DNA from: Streptomyces sp. PH10-H1
GTDB taxonomy: Bacteria > Actinomycetota > Actinomycetes > Streptomycetales > Streptomycetaceae
Length of the DNA stretch: 64,000 bases
Direction of reading: 5' to 3'
NCBI RefSeq assembly: GCF_030063355.1
Contig: NZ_JASISZ010000049.1
Span: 1-64,000, forward strand
Positions 53,743 through 62,666 of this stretch are shown in pieces. Made by a program: the position numbers and the translations under genes. Each line of letters begins with the position of its first letter. Within the stretch, counting starts at the first letter, position 1. Under the pieces are notes generated by a model. The model did no database searches. It saw only the letters and a program-made list of their open reading frames with translations, and was not told the origin of the DNA.

Positions 53743-53910
53743 TCACCGGGGTGGGCCGCCGTCCGGCGGGTGTGCCGGCTCGCCACCGGGGTCCTCGGCG
53801 GGCGGTGGGGGCGGGCCGGGGTCCTGGGCGAAGTAGTTGACGGTGGCGAACAGCGCGAGAGCGGCGAAGGCGGCGCTGGAAACCACCGCAGTGACCTCGG
53901 AAGTGCTCAC
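53743..53910 (-). CDS. Small membrane peptide with a Pro-rich tail
   Basis: A 55-residue frame from GTG at 53910 to TGA at 53743. AAGGGGG stands upstream. Residues 7-27 (TAVVSSAAFAALALFATVNY) form one membrane helix; the rest (AQDPGPPPPAEDPGGEPAHP) is Pro/Gly/Glu-rich. It lies between the kinase gene and the glutamine-synthetase-like gene on the same strand. It may be a small accessory or a substrate peptide. No family is recognised. Confidence 0.55.
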   Translation of the reverse strand: MSTSEVTAVVSSAAFAALALFATVNYFAQDPGPPPPPAEDPGGEPAHPPDGGPPR

Positions 53911-54023
53911 TCATCAACCCCCTTCGTGCGATGTGGTGCTCGGAGATTTAGGCATGGGGATCGGCTTCCTACGCTGCTCGTGGCAACGACGGTGGGCCGG
54001 TGGTGTCACTGCGGTGCGCCCGC

Positions 54024-55451
54024 TCAGGCGCGGGTGAACCAGCGGTGCTGGTCGGTGTCGGTGACGGCGAAGCGGTGGGTTTCGACTTCGATCTGCCCGA
54101 GGCGGGCATAGTGCGCGACCACCTCGGGGCCGAAAGCCTGCTGGGCGACCGGGCTGTGGCGAAAAGCGGTCACCGCGTGATCGAGGGTGGTGGGGACTGG
54201 TGGCGCATCGGTGGTGTCGTAGGCGTTGCCAGTGCATGGCGGCGGGGGCTTCAGCTCGTTGTCGAGCCCGTGGGTGATGCCGGCCAGGACGGCGGCGAGG
54301 GCGAGGTAGGGATTGGCGTCCGCGCCGGGCAGGCGGATCTCCAGGTGCAGGCCGTCGCCGTGGCCGACGACGCGCACAGCGCAGGTGCGGTTGTCGATGC
54401 CCCAGATGAAGTGGGTCGGGGCGAAGGAGTTGGGTGCGAACCTCTTGTAGGAGTTGGCGTTCGGTGCGTACAGCGGCGCGAGCGCGGGCAGCGCGTCGAG
54501 TAGCCCCGCGATGGCCTGCTGCGCCACCTGCGACAGGGTGCCATCGGGATCCACCAGGATCGGATGAGCGTCCCTCCACAAGGACACGTGCAGGTGCAGG
54601 CCGCTGCCGGTGCCGGTGGCGGGGGCGGCCATGAAGGTCGGTGCCATGCCGGCGCGCTGGCTCATCAGACGCACGGCGTGCTTGAACACCAGGTGCCCGT
54701 CGCACGCCGTCAGCGCGTCGCCGTAGGGGAAGGTGACCTCGACCTGCCCCAGAGCGCCCTCAGTCTTGATCGCCTCTACCGGCAGACCCGCACCGGACAG
54801 GGCCGCCTGGAGTCGTCGGAAGAACCGGTCGATGCCCGGGTCATGGTCCAGGGCGTAGTCCAGATTCTCCGGCGTGATCGGTTGGAGACCGTGGTGCCCG
54901 GACGCGGCTGCCTGGGCGTAGTTGCCCTGGTAGAGGACGAACTCGCTCTCCAGGCCGGTCTTGACGTGCAAGCCATGGTCGGCGAGCCGAGCCAGCTGGC
55001 GGCGCAGCATCCGGCGCGGGGACACCTCGACCAGATGCGCGTCGGGGTCGACGGCGTCGGCGAGGACCAGCGCGGTGCCCGGCATCCAGGGCAGGACCCG
55101 CACGGTGGACAGGTCGGGGATGACTCGCAGGTCCTGGTAGCCGGTCTGCCAGGAAGCCAGCTCGAACCCGTCGACCGGGGTCATGTTGATGTCGGTAGCC
55201 AGCACGTAGGCGCAGACCTCCGCACCGCCCTCGGCAACGCGGTCGACGAAGTGCCGAGCGTGGTATCGCTTGCCCTTCAGCCGTCCCTGCAGATCGGGCA
55301 GGGCGAGCAGTACGGTGTCGATCCGGCCGGAAGCCACGTGGTCGCGCAGTTGGGGCACGGTGAGCTGGCCGGTCGGGCGGCGCCCGCCCGCCACCTGGGG
55401 CAGAAGGTCCGGGCGGGAGGCGAGGCCGCTGCGCGCGGTCGTGCCGGCCAT
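54024..55451 (-). CDS. Glutamine-synthetase-like amide ligase
   Basis: A 475-residue GS-fold ligase. Strands carry LESEFVLYQ and IKTEGALGQVEVTFPYGDAL, with the Glu residues that hold metal. GTGSGLHLHVSLWRD (ATP side) and NSYKRFAPNSFAPTHFIWG (substrate loop) are typical, as is LEIRLPGADANPYLALAAVL. This subfamily gamma-glutamylates amines (PuuA-like) instead of making glutamine. The ATG at 55451 overlaps the permease stop by one base. With the permease it probably forms an amine or amino-acid use or detoxification unit. Confidence 0.85.
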   Translation of the reverse strand: MAGTTARSGLASRPDLLPQVAGGRRPTGQLTVPQLRDHVASGRIDTVLLALPDLQGRLKGKRYHARHFVDRVAEGGAEVCAYVLATDINMTPVDGFELASWQTGYQDLRVIPDLSTVRVLPWMPGTALVLADAVDPDAHLVEVSPRRMLRRQLARLADHGLHVKTGLESEFVLYQGNYAQAAASGHHGLQPITPENLDYALDHDPGIDRFFRRLQAALSGAGLPVEAIKTEGALGQVEVTFPYGDALTACDGHLVFKHAVRLMSQRAGMAPTFMAAPATGTGSGLHLHVSLWRDAHPILVDPDGTLSQVAQQAIAGLLDALPALAPLYAPNANSYKRFAPNSFAPTHFIWGIDNRTCAVRVVGHGDGLHLEIRLPGADANPYLALAAVLAGITHGLDNELKPPPPCTGNAYDTTDAPPVPTTLDHAVTAFRHSPVAQQAFGPEVVAHYARLGQIEVETHRFAVTDTDQHRWFTRA

Positions 55452-56977
55452 CAGACGATCTCCGCTTCCAGCTTCGCCATCTCCCGGTCCGCAGCCACGG
55501 TCGGAACCTCGTAGCCGCGCCCGGCAATGCGCCACCAGATCGCGGCCAGCGCCAGCACAACCACCAGCGCAATGGGCGCGTAGTTGAAGGAGACCACCGA
55601 GACCAGGCCGTGCTCCGGGCGGGTCTGCGGCAGGCAGAACAGCACCGTCACGAAGACCACCCAGGCCACGGCGACCCAGCCGACCAACACACCCCAGCGG
55701 CCCAGGTTCCACGGGCCGGGCGCGAAGCGGCGACCGGCGCGCAGCCGCAGGTAGATGGGGATGGCATAGGCGGGGGTGATCCCGATGACATTGATCGCCG
55801 TCACGGCCCCGTACGCGACCGTGCTGTACAGGGCCGGCAGCGCGAGCAGCGCAGCGACCGTCACCGACAGCAGCACCGCCCGGGTCGGGGTGCCGGTACG
55901 GGAGCTCACCCGCCGCCAGTGCCGGGAGCCGGGCAGGGCGCCGTCGCGGGAGAACGCAAAGACCATCCGGGAGCAGGCGGCGACCTCGGCGTTACCGCAG
56001 AACAGCTGGGCCACGATCACGATCAGCAGCAGGCCCTTGGCGCCGGAGGTGCCCAGGGCGTCGAGGAAGATCTGCGCGGGCGGCACCCCGGTCGCGGATG
56101 TCTGGGTGCCCGCATAGTCCTGGATGGCGAACGTCAGACCGGCCAGCAGCACGAACCCCGCCAGCCACGACCAGGCGATCGAGCGGACGATGCCACGCGG
56201 GGCGCTGGTCTGGGCATCGGTCGTCTCCTCCGACAGGTGCGCGGACGCGTCGTAGCCGCAGAACGTGTACTGCGCCAGCAGCAGCCCGATCATCACCACA
56301 TACAGGTTGGAGTGCCAGCCGGTGCCGTTGACGAACGTCGTGAACACGAAGTGTGCCGACTGGTGATGGGCGGGCACCAGCGTCAATGCGGTGACGATCG
56401 CCCCGACTCCGGCCAGGTGCCACCACACGCTGATGGAGTTCAGGACGCTGACCAGCCGGACGCCGAACAGGTTCAGCGTCGCGTGCAGGGCCAGGATCAC
56501 CAGGTAGATCACCATGATCGACTGCGGGGTGGGCTCGAATCCCCATTGCAGGTTCGCGAACGCCCCCGTGAACAATGCGCACCCGTAGTCGATGCCGGCG
56601 ATCGCCCCGAGCAGCCCGAGGAGATTGAGCCAGCCGGTGTACCAGCCCCAGCGGCGGCCGCCGAGCTGGTCCGCCATGTAGTACAGGGCGCCGGAGGTCG
56701 GGTAGGCGGAGGTGACCTCGGCCAGCGCGGCGCCGACGAACATCACCATCGCGCCGACCGCGATCCAGCCCCACAGCATCACCGCCGGGCCGCCCGCGCC
56801 CATCCCGAACCCGTACAGGGTCATGCACCCGGACAGCACCGATATGACGGAGAAGGAGATGGCGAAATTGCCGAACGCCCCCATCCGCCGGGTCAGGACC
56901 GGCTCGTAGCCGAGATCGCGCAACAGGGCATCATCATCCGACAACCGGGTAGGGCCGGATCGTGGCATGGGGGACAT
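55451..56977 (-). CDS. APC-family amino-acid/amine permease
   Basis: A 508-residue membrane protein with 12 helices. AFGNFAISFSVISVLSGCMT is helix 1, with the flexible break that shapes the substrate site; YPTSGALYYMADQLGG and GWLNLLGLLGAIAGIDYG follow. FCGYDASAHLSEETTDAQ is the central APC motif. Members of this subgroup move GABA, choline or polyamines. It begins the pair with the GS-like ligase, which suggests uptake and then gamma-glutamylation of an amine. Confidence 0.9.
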   Translation of the reverse strand: MSPMPRSGPTRLSDDDALLRDLGYEPVLTRRMGAFGNFAISFSVISVLSGCMTLYGFGMGAGGPAVMLWGWIAVGAMVMFVGAALAEVTSAYPTSGALYYMADQLGGRRWGWYTGWLNLLGLLGAIAGIDYGCALFTGAFANLQWGFEPTPQSIMVIYLVILALHATLNLFGVRLVSVLNSISVWWHLAGVGAIVTALTLVPAHHQSAHFVFTTFVNGTGWHSNLYVVMIGLLLAQYTFCGYDASAHLSEETTDAQTSAPRGIVRSIAWSWLAGFVLLAGLTFAIQDYAGTQTSATGVPPAQIFLDALGTSGAKGLLLIVIVAQLFCGNAEVAACSRMVFAFSRDGALPGSRHWRRVSSRTGTPTRAVLLSVTVAALLALPALYSTVAYGAVTAINVIGITPAYAIPIYLRLRAGRRFAPGPWNLGRWGVLVGWVAVAWVVFVTVLFCLPQTRPEHGLVSVVSFNYAPIALVVVLALAAIWWRIAGRGYEVPTVAADREMAKLEAEIV

Positions 56978-57076
56978 AGAAAGACCTCCGGAACAAGAGT
57001 GGAGAGGAGAAAAGGGATAGAAGAGGCGCTGAGCTGGGGCGGTCGGGTTGCGGTCGTGCCGACGGCGGGCGGCGGG

Positions 57077-58117
57077 TCAGCGGTGCGGACCGGCGCGGGC
57101 TGCGTCTTCGGTGGCGGCCAACGCCTGGCCGCGGGCTCGTACGAATTCCGCCTCTGCCAGATCAGGGCGGCCCGGGTCGTCGGTGACGTACGCCCACGGG
57201 AGCCGGGCGGCGTACGGTCCCAGCGCAGTGAACACCTCTGCGGCGTCGGTGAATTGGTGTGCCGCCCACAGGGCATGGGCGAGGTAGTTGAGATCCAGCA
57301 CCGACCGGGCAGCGGGTACCGGATGGTGGAACCAGCCCGTCAGGGCTCGCTGCACATCGAGGACGATGGGTTCCTGGGCCCACTGCCGGCGCATCAGCCG
57401 ATCCTCTGCACCACGAGCCCGCTGGCTGCGGTAGTTCTCGGCATAGGCATACAGCGGCAGAACCGACAGCGCTGTCCCCGCGGGCGCCCACGAACCCACC
57501 CAGCGTGCGAAATCCAGCGCCACCGCCTGCGAGCCAACTGCCTGCGCGTGCAGGAACTGCAGCACCCGGTGATATGCCTCCCGGCTGCACGGGTCACGGG
57601 CATTGACCTGATCGAGCAGCCGCCACGGCCCCAGCGGCAGCATGGGCTCCGTGGGCCGCACCCGGTGCTCCACCCGCCGCAGCCCCCGGTCCAGCTGCGC
57701 CAACGCCAGCAGGCACACCCACGGGACCGGATCAGCCCGCGCCAGGTCGGCTGCGATCAAGGACGCCTCCCGCGCCTCCCACGCCAGCGCCTCGGTACTG
57801 CCATGCCCGGCCCGGCCCGCGTGCAAGGCCCGCTCCACCGCGACCCGGGCCCGCATCACCTGCGCGTCCACACTCCCCGGCTCCTCGACCAGCCACGCCT
57901 GCACCACGCCCGACCGCGCCGCTGCCGCCGCCAGCACCTGGGAACGCGACGTCCGCAGCGGCCACTGGGTCCCGGTCCGCGCCAGCAGATCCCGCATCGC
58001 CATCCACCGGCCCGTCCCCACCTCCTCCAGCGCCACCCGCAGCTCGGCATCATGACCCGCGGGGTGATAGACGGGCCGGAACTCACCCCGGCCGGATGAC
58101 GCACCTCCGCCCCGCAT
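57077..58117 (-). CDS. Hypothetical helical-repeat protein
   Basis: A protein of about 346 residues; an in-frame GTG at 58255 would add 46 residues of weaker coding character. It is all-helical, with segments such as LRVALEEVGTGRWMAMRDLL, PVPWVCLLALAQLDRGLRRV and HALWAAHQFTDAAEVFTALG spaced like TPR units. No catalytic motif is visible. Such proteins are common in streptomycete secondary-metabolism neighbourhoods. It precedes the permease gene on the same strand with about 100 bases between. Confidence 0.6.
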   Translation of the reverse strand: MRGGGASSGRGEFRPVYHPAGHDAELRVALEEVGTGRWMAMRDLLARTGTQWPLRTSRSQVLAAAAARSGVVQAWLVEEPGSVDAQVMRARVAVERALHAGRAGHGSTEALAWEAREASLIAADLARADPVPWVCLLALAQLDRGLRRVEHRVRPTEPMLPLGPWRLLDQVNARDPCSREAYHRVLQFLHAQAVGSQAVALDFARWVGSWAPAGTALSVLPLYAYAENYRSQRARGAEDRLMRRQWAQEPIVLDVQRALTGWFHHPVPAARSVLDLNYLAHALWAAHQFTDAAEVFTALGPYAARLPWAYVTDDPGRPDLAEAEFVRARGQALAATEDAARAGPHR

Positions 58118-58342
58118 CAGCCCGCCCAGCCAGTCAGGACTCGCCGTAACGAGCGGGACGAGGAGCACGAGGTCCTGGGTGCTGTTCCCCGTCCGCGAGC
58201 GCCGTCCAGGAGGCAGGCCGCAGCTACGCCCGCCGCTGAGTTGCTGGTCTGGCACGCAGCCAGAAGCTGCGGAATCTGCATCATCAGGGGGTCCTCGGAT
58301 CGACGGTGTCGGGGAGAAAGGGGGCCGTCCCCGGGGGCGAAC

Positions 58343-58380
58343 GCTCAGCTACTGCCGTGGGGGTGCACCAGCAGCTGAGC
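58343..58380 (-). terminator. Stem-loop downstream of the small membrane-protein gene
   Basis: GCTCAGCT at 58343-58350 pairs with AGCTGAGC at 58373-58380; the inner TGC/GCA extends the stem with a bulge. It lies just past the stop at 58406 in the direction of that gene. Confidence 0.5.
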
Positions 58381-58405
58381 GCCCGGCCCACCGGGGGCGG
58401 CCGGT

Positions 58406-58600
58406 CTAGAAGTGCAGGCCGGCGATCACGCTGGCGAGGTTCGCGACGCCCTTCGTGATCGCCGGCGCAGCCCGGGAACTGGCCAATTCGAAGCCGAGCA
58501 GCGCACACACCACCGCGGGAACCGGCTTCACGGCCTTCTGACGGATCAGCAGGACGACAACGATCAGCAGCAGAATGACCAGCGAGACGGTCAGCGCCAC
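58406..58600 (-). CDS. Small one-helix membrane protein
   Basis: A 64-residue protein from GTG at 58600 behind AAGGAGG. Residues 3-20 (LTVSLVILLLIVVVLLIR) form a membrane helix, followed by a basic turn (QKAVKPV) and a second mildly hydrophobic stretch ending ASVIAGLHF. Proteins of this kind are frequent in actinomycete mobile regions; their role is unknown. Confidence 0.65.
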   Translation of the reverse strand: MALTVSLVILLLIVVVLLIRQKAVKPVPAVVCALLGFELASSRAAPAITKGVANLASVIAGLHF

Positions 58601-58914
58601 GAGAGCGCCTCCTTCCGGGTATGCGATCAGCGGACCCCAGGAGGAATCGTTCGGGAAGGCACTGTCTGGGGACTTGCCCTCGGCCACCGACAAGGGCCGT
58701 GGGTGGCCGCCCCACACTCGCGCGATCTTGGAGAGTGCGGGACGGCCGGAAGGACGCAGGCCCTGCAGGGGTGGGCGTCCTGATCGATGCCCAAGACCTA
58801 CGTCCCCCGCCTCGCTCGCTGGTGCGAGGAGGCGGTCGTTCCCTCACTGCTGGCCGTCGGGCGAGAGGAAATCGCCCGTGGAGCGTCCGCGGCAGGGAGG
58901 CTTTGCGCCCTGGA
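58601..58914. other. Gap with one marginal short frame
   Basis: A plus-strand ATG at 58787 opens 46 residues (YVPRLARWCEEAVVPSLLAV, ending at 58927) that overlap the end of the ATPase gene. Third positions are mixed and there is no clear ribosome site, so I do not call it. Nothing else is seen here. Confidence 0.35.
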
Positions 58915-59322
58915 CTACGGGCTGTGAAGTTCGAACCAGACGTACTTACCGCCCGTTGAAGGAAACGAACATCCCCAGGCCGATGCCAGCGCGTCGATCA
59001 AGGACAGACCGCGGCCACCACTACTCACCGTCGAGTCCGGTCTTGTCAGTGCAGGCAACGGTGTTGGGTCCGCATCATGGACCTCAATCCGCAGGATGGG
59101 GGACTCCCAGATGGCCACGACGCCCACGTCCACCACTCCCTCGGCATGGCAGATCGCATTGGTAACGGCCTCACTCACCAGCAACTGGGCGTACACGACG
59201 AGGTCGTCGGCATCCCACAAATGGAGATCGTCAGCCAGCTGTCGCCGTACCGAGGCCACAGATCGTGGTTCCGGCGACATCGACATCGACAGTCGCTGGG
59301 CCGACTGTCCGGTGGTGAGCAT
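58915..59322 (-). CDS. RsbW-like ATP-binding regulator
   Basis: A 135-residue GHKL-type kinase fold. The N box is LLVSEAVTNAICHAEG, the ATP lid segment is RIEVHDADPTP, and the G box is SSGGRGLSLIDALASAWGC. Such stand-alone HATPase proteins act as anti-sigma kinases or adaptors in Streptomyces. It is divergent from the XRE regulator at 59518, a frequent partnership. ATG at 59322. Confidence 0.88.
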   Translation of the reverse strand: MLTTGQSAQRLSMSMSPEPRSVASVRRQLADDLHLWDADDLVVYAQLLVSEAVTNAICHAEGVVDVGVVAIWESPILRIEVHDADPTPLPALTRPDSTVSSGGRGLSLIDALASAWGCSFPSTGGKYVWFELHSP

Positions 59323-59517
59323 CAGACCCCCTGAGGTCGATCGCGAGCCCCAGAGGTCGTGAGGTTGTCGGCTCACGGGCTGAGGCACTAGTGACGGCCC
59401 ATCAACCATGTGTGAAGATCGGGGTTTCTGCACATTCGCTGGGTGATATCGCGGGAGTGATATCCATTCGCTCAAGGCTGCACCGCTCATCCGCGTGTCC
59501 GCCGGCAGGAGGTTGGA

Positions 59518-60972
59518 ATGGCCCCCGAGGTCGGACGCCGGTGCGTGCAGTGTGACGGTCTGCTGAGCCGGTACAACGACGCCGACCGGTGTGCGGCCTG
59601 CGCCCGGCATGAGATGGCTGTCGTGCCGGAATTGCCGCGAGTCCCGTCCAGAGTCTGGCGCGATCCGGCAGTCCAGGGTGCCCTTGCAGACTGGGACTTC
59701 GGTCTGGCCAGCCGGTTGATTCGCCGGCGCGCCTCGCTCCGCCAGGAAGACATGGCCGCCCTCACCGGGCTGAGCCAGGCGTTCTTGTCCATGCTGGAGT
59801 CGGGCTCTCGGCGGCTGACCAACATCGACAAGATCATCGAATTCGTCGTCGGCCTCGGTGTCCCCGGAAACCTGGTCGCCATCCCCTCGGCAGGGCAGCC
59901 GGTGCGGTCGGAGCCCGACGCTGCATCGCGGCCCGCCGCGAAACCGGCCGTCGACTGGGAAGACCCGCTCGCCATCGCCCAGCGTGCGCGGATCATCGCG
60001 TCCGTGAACGTCGATGACGCAACCCTGGCCGCTCTGCGGGGCGGCATCGACGACATCGTCGAGCGGTACGAGATCGCCGGTCCCCAGACGCTCGCTCCCC
60101 GGGCGGTGGAGCTCCTCGGGCTCCTGCACCAGCTGCTGTCCGGCTCGCAGCATCCGCGGCAACGGCGCAAGCTCTACTCCCTGGCCGCCATGGCGTCAGG
60201 GCTTCTGGGATACATGGCTGTGAACGCCGGCCGTCTCCCGACGTCACGCAGCTACTCGGCGGAGGCGTTGCAACTGGCAGCGGAAGCGGAGGATCCGTCG
60301 CTCGTCGCCTGGATCCGCGGCACCCAGTCGTTGGAGGCGTATTACGACGGCAGATATACCGAAGCGCACGAACTGGCCATGGCCGGCATACGCAGCTCGA
60401 CGGACAGCCCACAGGCGATCCGGCTCCTGGCAAACGGCGCCGCGCGCGCCCTGGCCAAACAGGGGGACAGGACAGCGGCAGAGCGTGCGGCCGCACAGGC
60501 GTTGGAGCTGACCGAACGCTTCTCGCCCGCAGACGGTCTGACCCCGTGCATCGCCTTCGAGCCCTACGGCCGCGCCCGCACACTGGCCAACATAGCCACC
60601 GCGTACGTGTCCCTCGGCGATGTGGGCAAAGTCCTGGACTACGCCGAGCAGGTCGAATCCCATGTCCACAGCTCCGACTCGAACTGGAGCCGCGCCCTGG
60701 TGGCGCTGGACGTCGCCTCAGCTGTATTGCAGCAGCCGCGACCGGACGTGGAACACGCGATGGCCCTTGGCCGCTCCGCCTTGGTCACGAGCAGCAGCCA
60801 TCCGATTCGCTCCGTCGTGCAGCGGGCGCAGGAACTCCAGCAGCAGACCGACAGGTGGCGGCAACTGCCCGAGGTACGGGAGTATGCGGAGGCATTGCGT
60901 ACGTGGCGGGCCCGGCCGGCCTCGTACGTCATCTGCGACCCAGCCCTTCCCCCGTACACGGAACACTTCTGA
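59518..60972 (+). CDS. Zinc-ribbon XRE regulator with TPR-like C-terminus
   Basis: A 484-residue protein. Residues 8-30 hold two CxxC pairs (RRCVQCDGLL and RCAACARH). The HTH is LRQEDMAALTGLSQAFLSML with the recognition helix after the turn, near residues 74-95. From residue 180 on there are TPR-like helix pairs (YSAEALQLAAEAEDPSLVAW, RTLANIATAYVSLGDVGKVL). XRE-TPR proteins control development or secondary metabolism in streptomycetes, often with a peptide or protein ligand. ATG at 59518 follows GGAGG. Confidence 0.87.
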   Translation: MAPEVGRRCVQCDGLLSRYNDADRCAACARHEMAVVPELPRVPSRVWRDPAVQGALADWDFGLASRLIRRRASLRQEDMAALTGLSQAFLSMLESGSRRLTNIDKIIEFVVGLGVPGNLVAIPSAGQPVRSEPDAASRPAAKPAVDWEDPLAIAQRARIIASVNVDDATLAALRGGIDDIVERYEIAGPQTLAPRAVELLGLLHQLLSGSQHPRQRRKLYSLAAMASGLLGYMAVNAGRLPTSRSYSAEALQLAAEAEDPSLVAWIRGTQSLEAYYDGRYTEAHELAMAGIRSSTDSPQAIRLLANGAARALAKQGDRTAAERAAAQALELTERFSPADGLTPCIAFEPYGRARTLANIATAYVSLGDVGKVLDYAEQVESHVHSSDSNWSRALVALDVASAVLQQPRPDVEHAMALGRSALVTSSSHPIRSVVQRAQELQQQTDRWRQLPEVREYAEALRTWRARPASYVICDPALPPYTEHF

Positions 60973-60980
60973 GGAGTGCG

Positions 60981-61727
60981 GTGCACCCGGTTCAGCAGGC
61001 GGCCCGCTCTGCGGCCTTTCCCGTCGAGGCCCCTCCGTCACTGACCGATCCCCAGGTGATCGCAGAGCATGAATGGGCCGCCTTCGCCGCTCTGCCCGGC
61101 CTGGGCAATCACTGGCAGCGGCCCGGCTGGGGACCGGACACCCGTCGCTACTACTGGTTCCTCACCGTGGATCACGCACCGAAGATCGCGGAACTGGCCC
61201 GCCGCTGTCAGGAACCGCTGGAGGGCGACGGCTTCGACATCGTCCCGTCCGACGGCCTGCACGTCACCATCTGCCGCGTCGGTGACCCGCACGAGATCAC
61301 CGAGCGGACCTTGGACGATCTCGCCTCCGCCGCGCGGCTTCGGTGCGGCGCGCTCCCCGCCTTCGACCTTCAGGCCATCCCGGTCGCCGGATCCCGCGGA
61401 GCTGTACGCATGAGCCTCGCGCCGTGGGAGCCGCTGCTGGCGCTCCACCGGGCGGTGGGCACCGCGTGCCGGGAGGTGGGAATCGACAAGCCCCATCCGA
61501 CCCAGGACTTCCGCCCGCATCTAGGCGTCGCCTACTGCAACCAGGAGACGGACGCGGCAGGCATCCGCAAGACGATCGCGAAACTGCGCACGCTGCAGCC
61601 GCAGCAGTTCACCGTAAACGAAGTCCAGCTGGTCGAGCTGCGCCGCGAAAACCGGGTCTATCGCTGGGATGTGAAGCACACCGTCCCGCTCCATTCAGCG
61701 GCGCCCCGCACCAAGGCATCGACCTGA
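60981..61727 (+). CDS. 2'-5' RNA ligase-type 2H phosphoesterase
   Basis: A 248-residue protein starting at GTG 60981. The two 2H motifs are GLHVTICRVGD (near 100) and FRPHLGVAYCN (near 180), spaced as in LigT/2'-5' RNA ligase proteins; the second Thr/Ser is replaced by Gly. It may open cyclic phosphates or join RNA. It starts eight bases after the XRE gene and is co-directional with it, so the regulator and this enzyme may share an mRNA. Confidence 0.8.
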   Translation: MHPVQQAARSAAFPVEAPPSLTDPQVIAEHEWAAFAALPGLGNHWQRPGWGPDTRRYYWFLTVDHAPKIAELARRCQEPLEGDGFDIVPSDGLHVTICRVGDPHEITERTLDDLASAARLRCGALPAFDLQAIPVAGSRGAVRMSLAPWEPLLALHRAVGTACREVGIDKPHPTQDFRPHLGVAYCNQETDAAGIRKTIAKLRTLQPQQFTVNEVQLVELRRENRVYRWDVKHTVPLHSAAPRTKAST

Positions 61728-61816
61728 CGAGGTTCCTGTTCTCCTCATCCAAGCTGCGTACGCTCATGACGTGATCGAACGCGCTGCCACCGTCTCGCGG
61801 ACGGAGACCTGACACT

Positions 61817-62530
61817 GTGGCCAACCCGTCGCTGGTTCTGTGGGACATCGACCGAACCTTGCTCTATGTCGGAGACTTCGACCGCCAGGTCTACCGAGAG
61901 ACGTTCGCCGAGGTCGTCGGCCGCCCCGCCGAGAGGATGCCCGCACGGGGCACCGGCGTCACCATGCCCCTTGCCATCCGCGAGCTGCTACTGGCCAACG
62001 GCGTGCCTGCGGAATCGGTCCCCGACCTCCTCCCCGCCATGGTGGAACTACTGCCAAAGCACCTCTCGGCCTATGCAGCCGAGATGAAGCGGACAGGCAC
62101 GCTCATGCCAGGAGCGGAAGACGCTCTGCGGGCCGTCCAAACGACCCCTGGACTGATCCCCACGGTGGTCACCGGCAACCTCAAGCCGAACGCGATGATC
62201 AAGCTGCGCGCATTCGAGCTGGACGCCTACGTATACATGGACATCGGCGGCTTCGCCTCCGACGATCCCGACCGCCCCGCACTCGTCCGCATCGCCCAGA
62301 GCCGGGCCCAGACCGAGCACGGTGTGGAGTTCACCCGGGCAAATACCGTCATCATCGGTGACTCCCTCGAAGACGTACGAACTGGCCTGCTCGGCGGCGC
62401 ACCCGTCATCGGCGTGGCATCCGGCAAGACGACGAGCGAGGAGCTCTCGGCGGCCGGGGCAGACATCGTCCTTCCCGATCTACGCAACCTAGACGACTTG
62501 CTGGCAGCCATCGCCACGCTGACCGCGTGA
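61817..62530 (+). CDS. HAD-superfamily phosphatase
   Basis: A 237-residue phosphohydrolase. Motif I is LVLWDIDRTLLYVGD (nucleophile Asp10), motif II lies in TVVTGNLKP, the Lys is in the following helix, and motif IV is VIIGDSLEDVRTGLLGG. The cap inserted after motif I is helical. It is like phosphoglycolate-type phosphatases; the substrate is not predictable. GTG at 61817. It is the third gene of the rightward run from 59518. Confidence 0.88.
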   Translation: MANPSLVLWDIDRTLLYVGDFDRQVYRETFAEVVGRPAERMPARGTGVTMPLAIRELLLANGVPAESVPDLLPAMVELLPKHLSAYAAEMKRTGTLMPGAEDALRAVQTTPGLIPTVVTGNLKPNAMIKLRAFELDAYVYMDIGGFASDDPDRPALVRIAQSRAQTEHGVEFTRANTVIIGDSLEDVRTGLLGGAPVIGVASGKTTSEELSAAGADIVLPDLRNLDDLLAAIATLTA

Positions 62531-62666
62531 GGTGTCCAGAGTGGGCGGCACAGTTGCCCCGGAAGCCGGGTCCGCCACAACCATCGCGGTGCAACTCGCG
62601 GAACACCGCCTGCGGGTTCGTCGCCCACCAGTTCACGGCCCAGAACCGGTAGCCTGCCCGAGTGTC

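Noticed and set aside
55610-58099. Plus-strand open frame of 829 codons
   Set aside because: Antisense to the APC permease and helical-repeat gene; composition is repetitive Gly/Gln/Arg and no start signal is seen.
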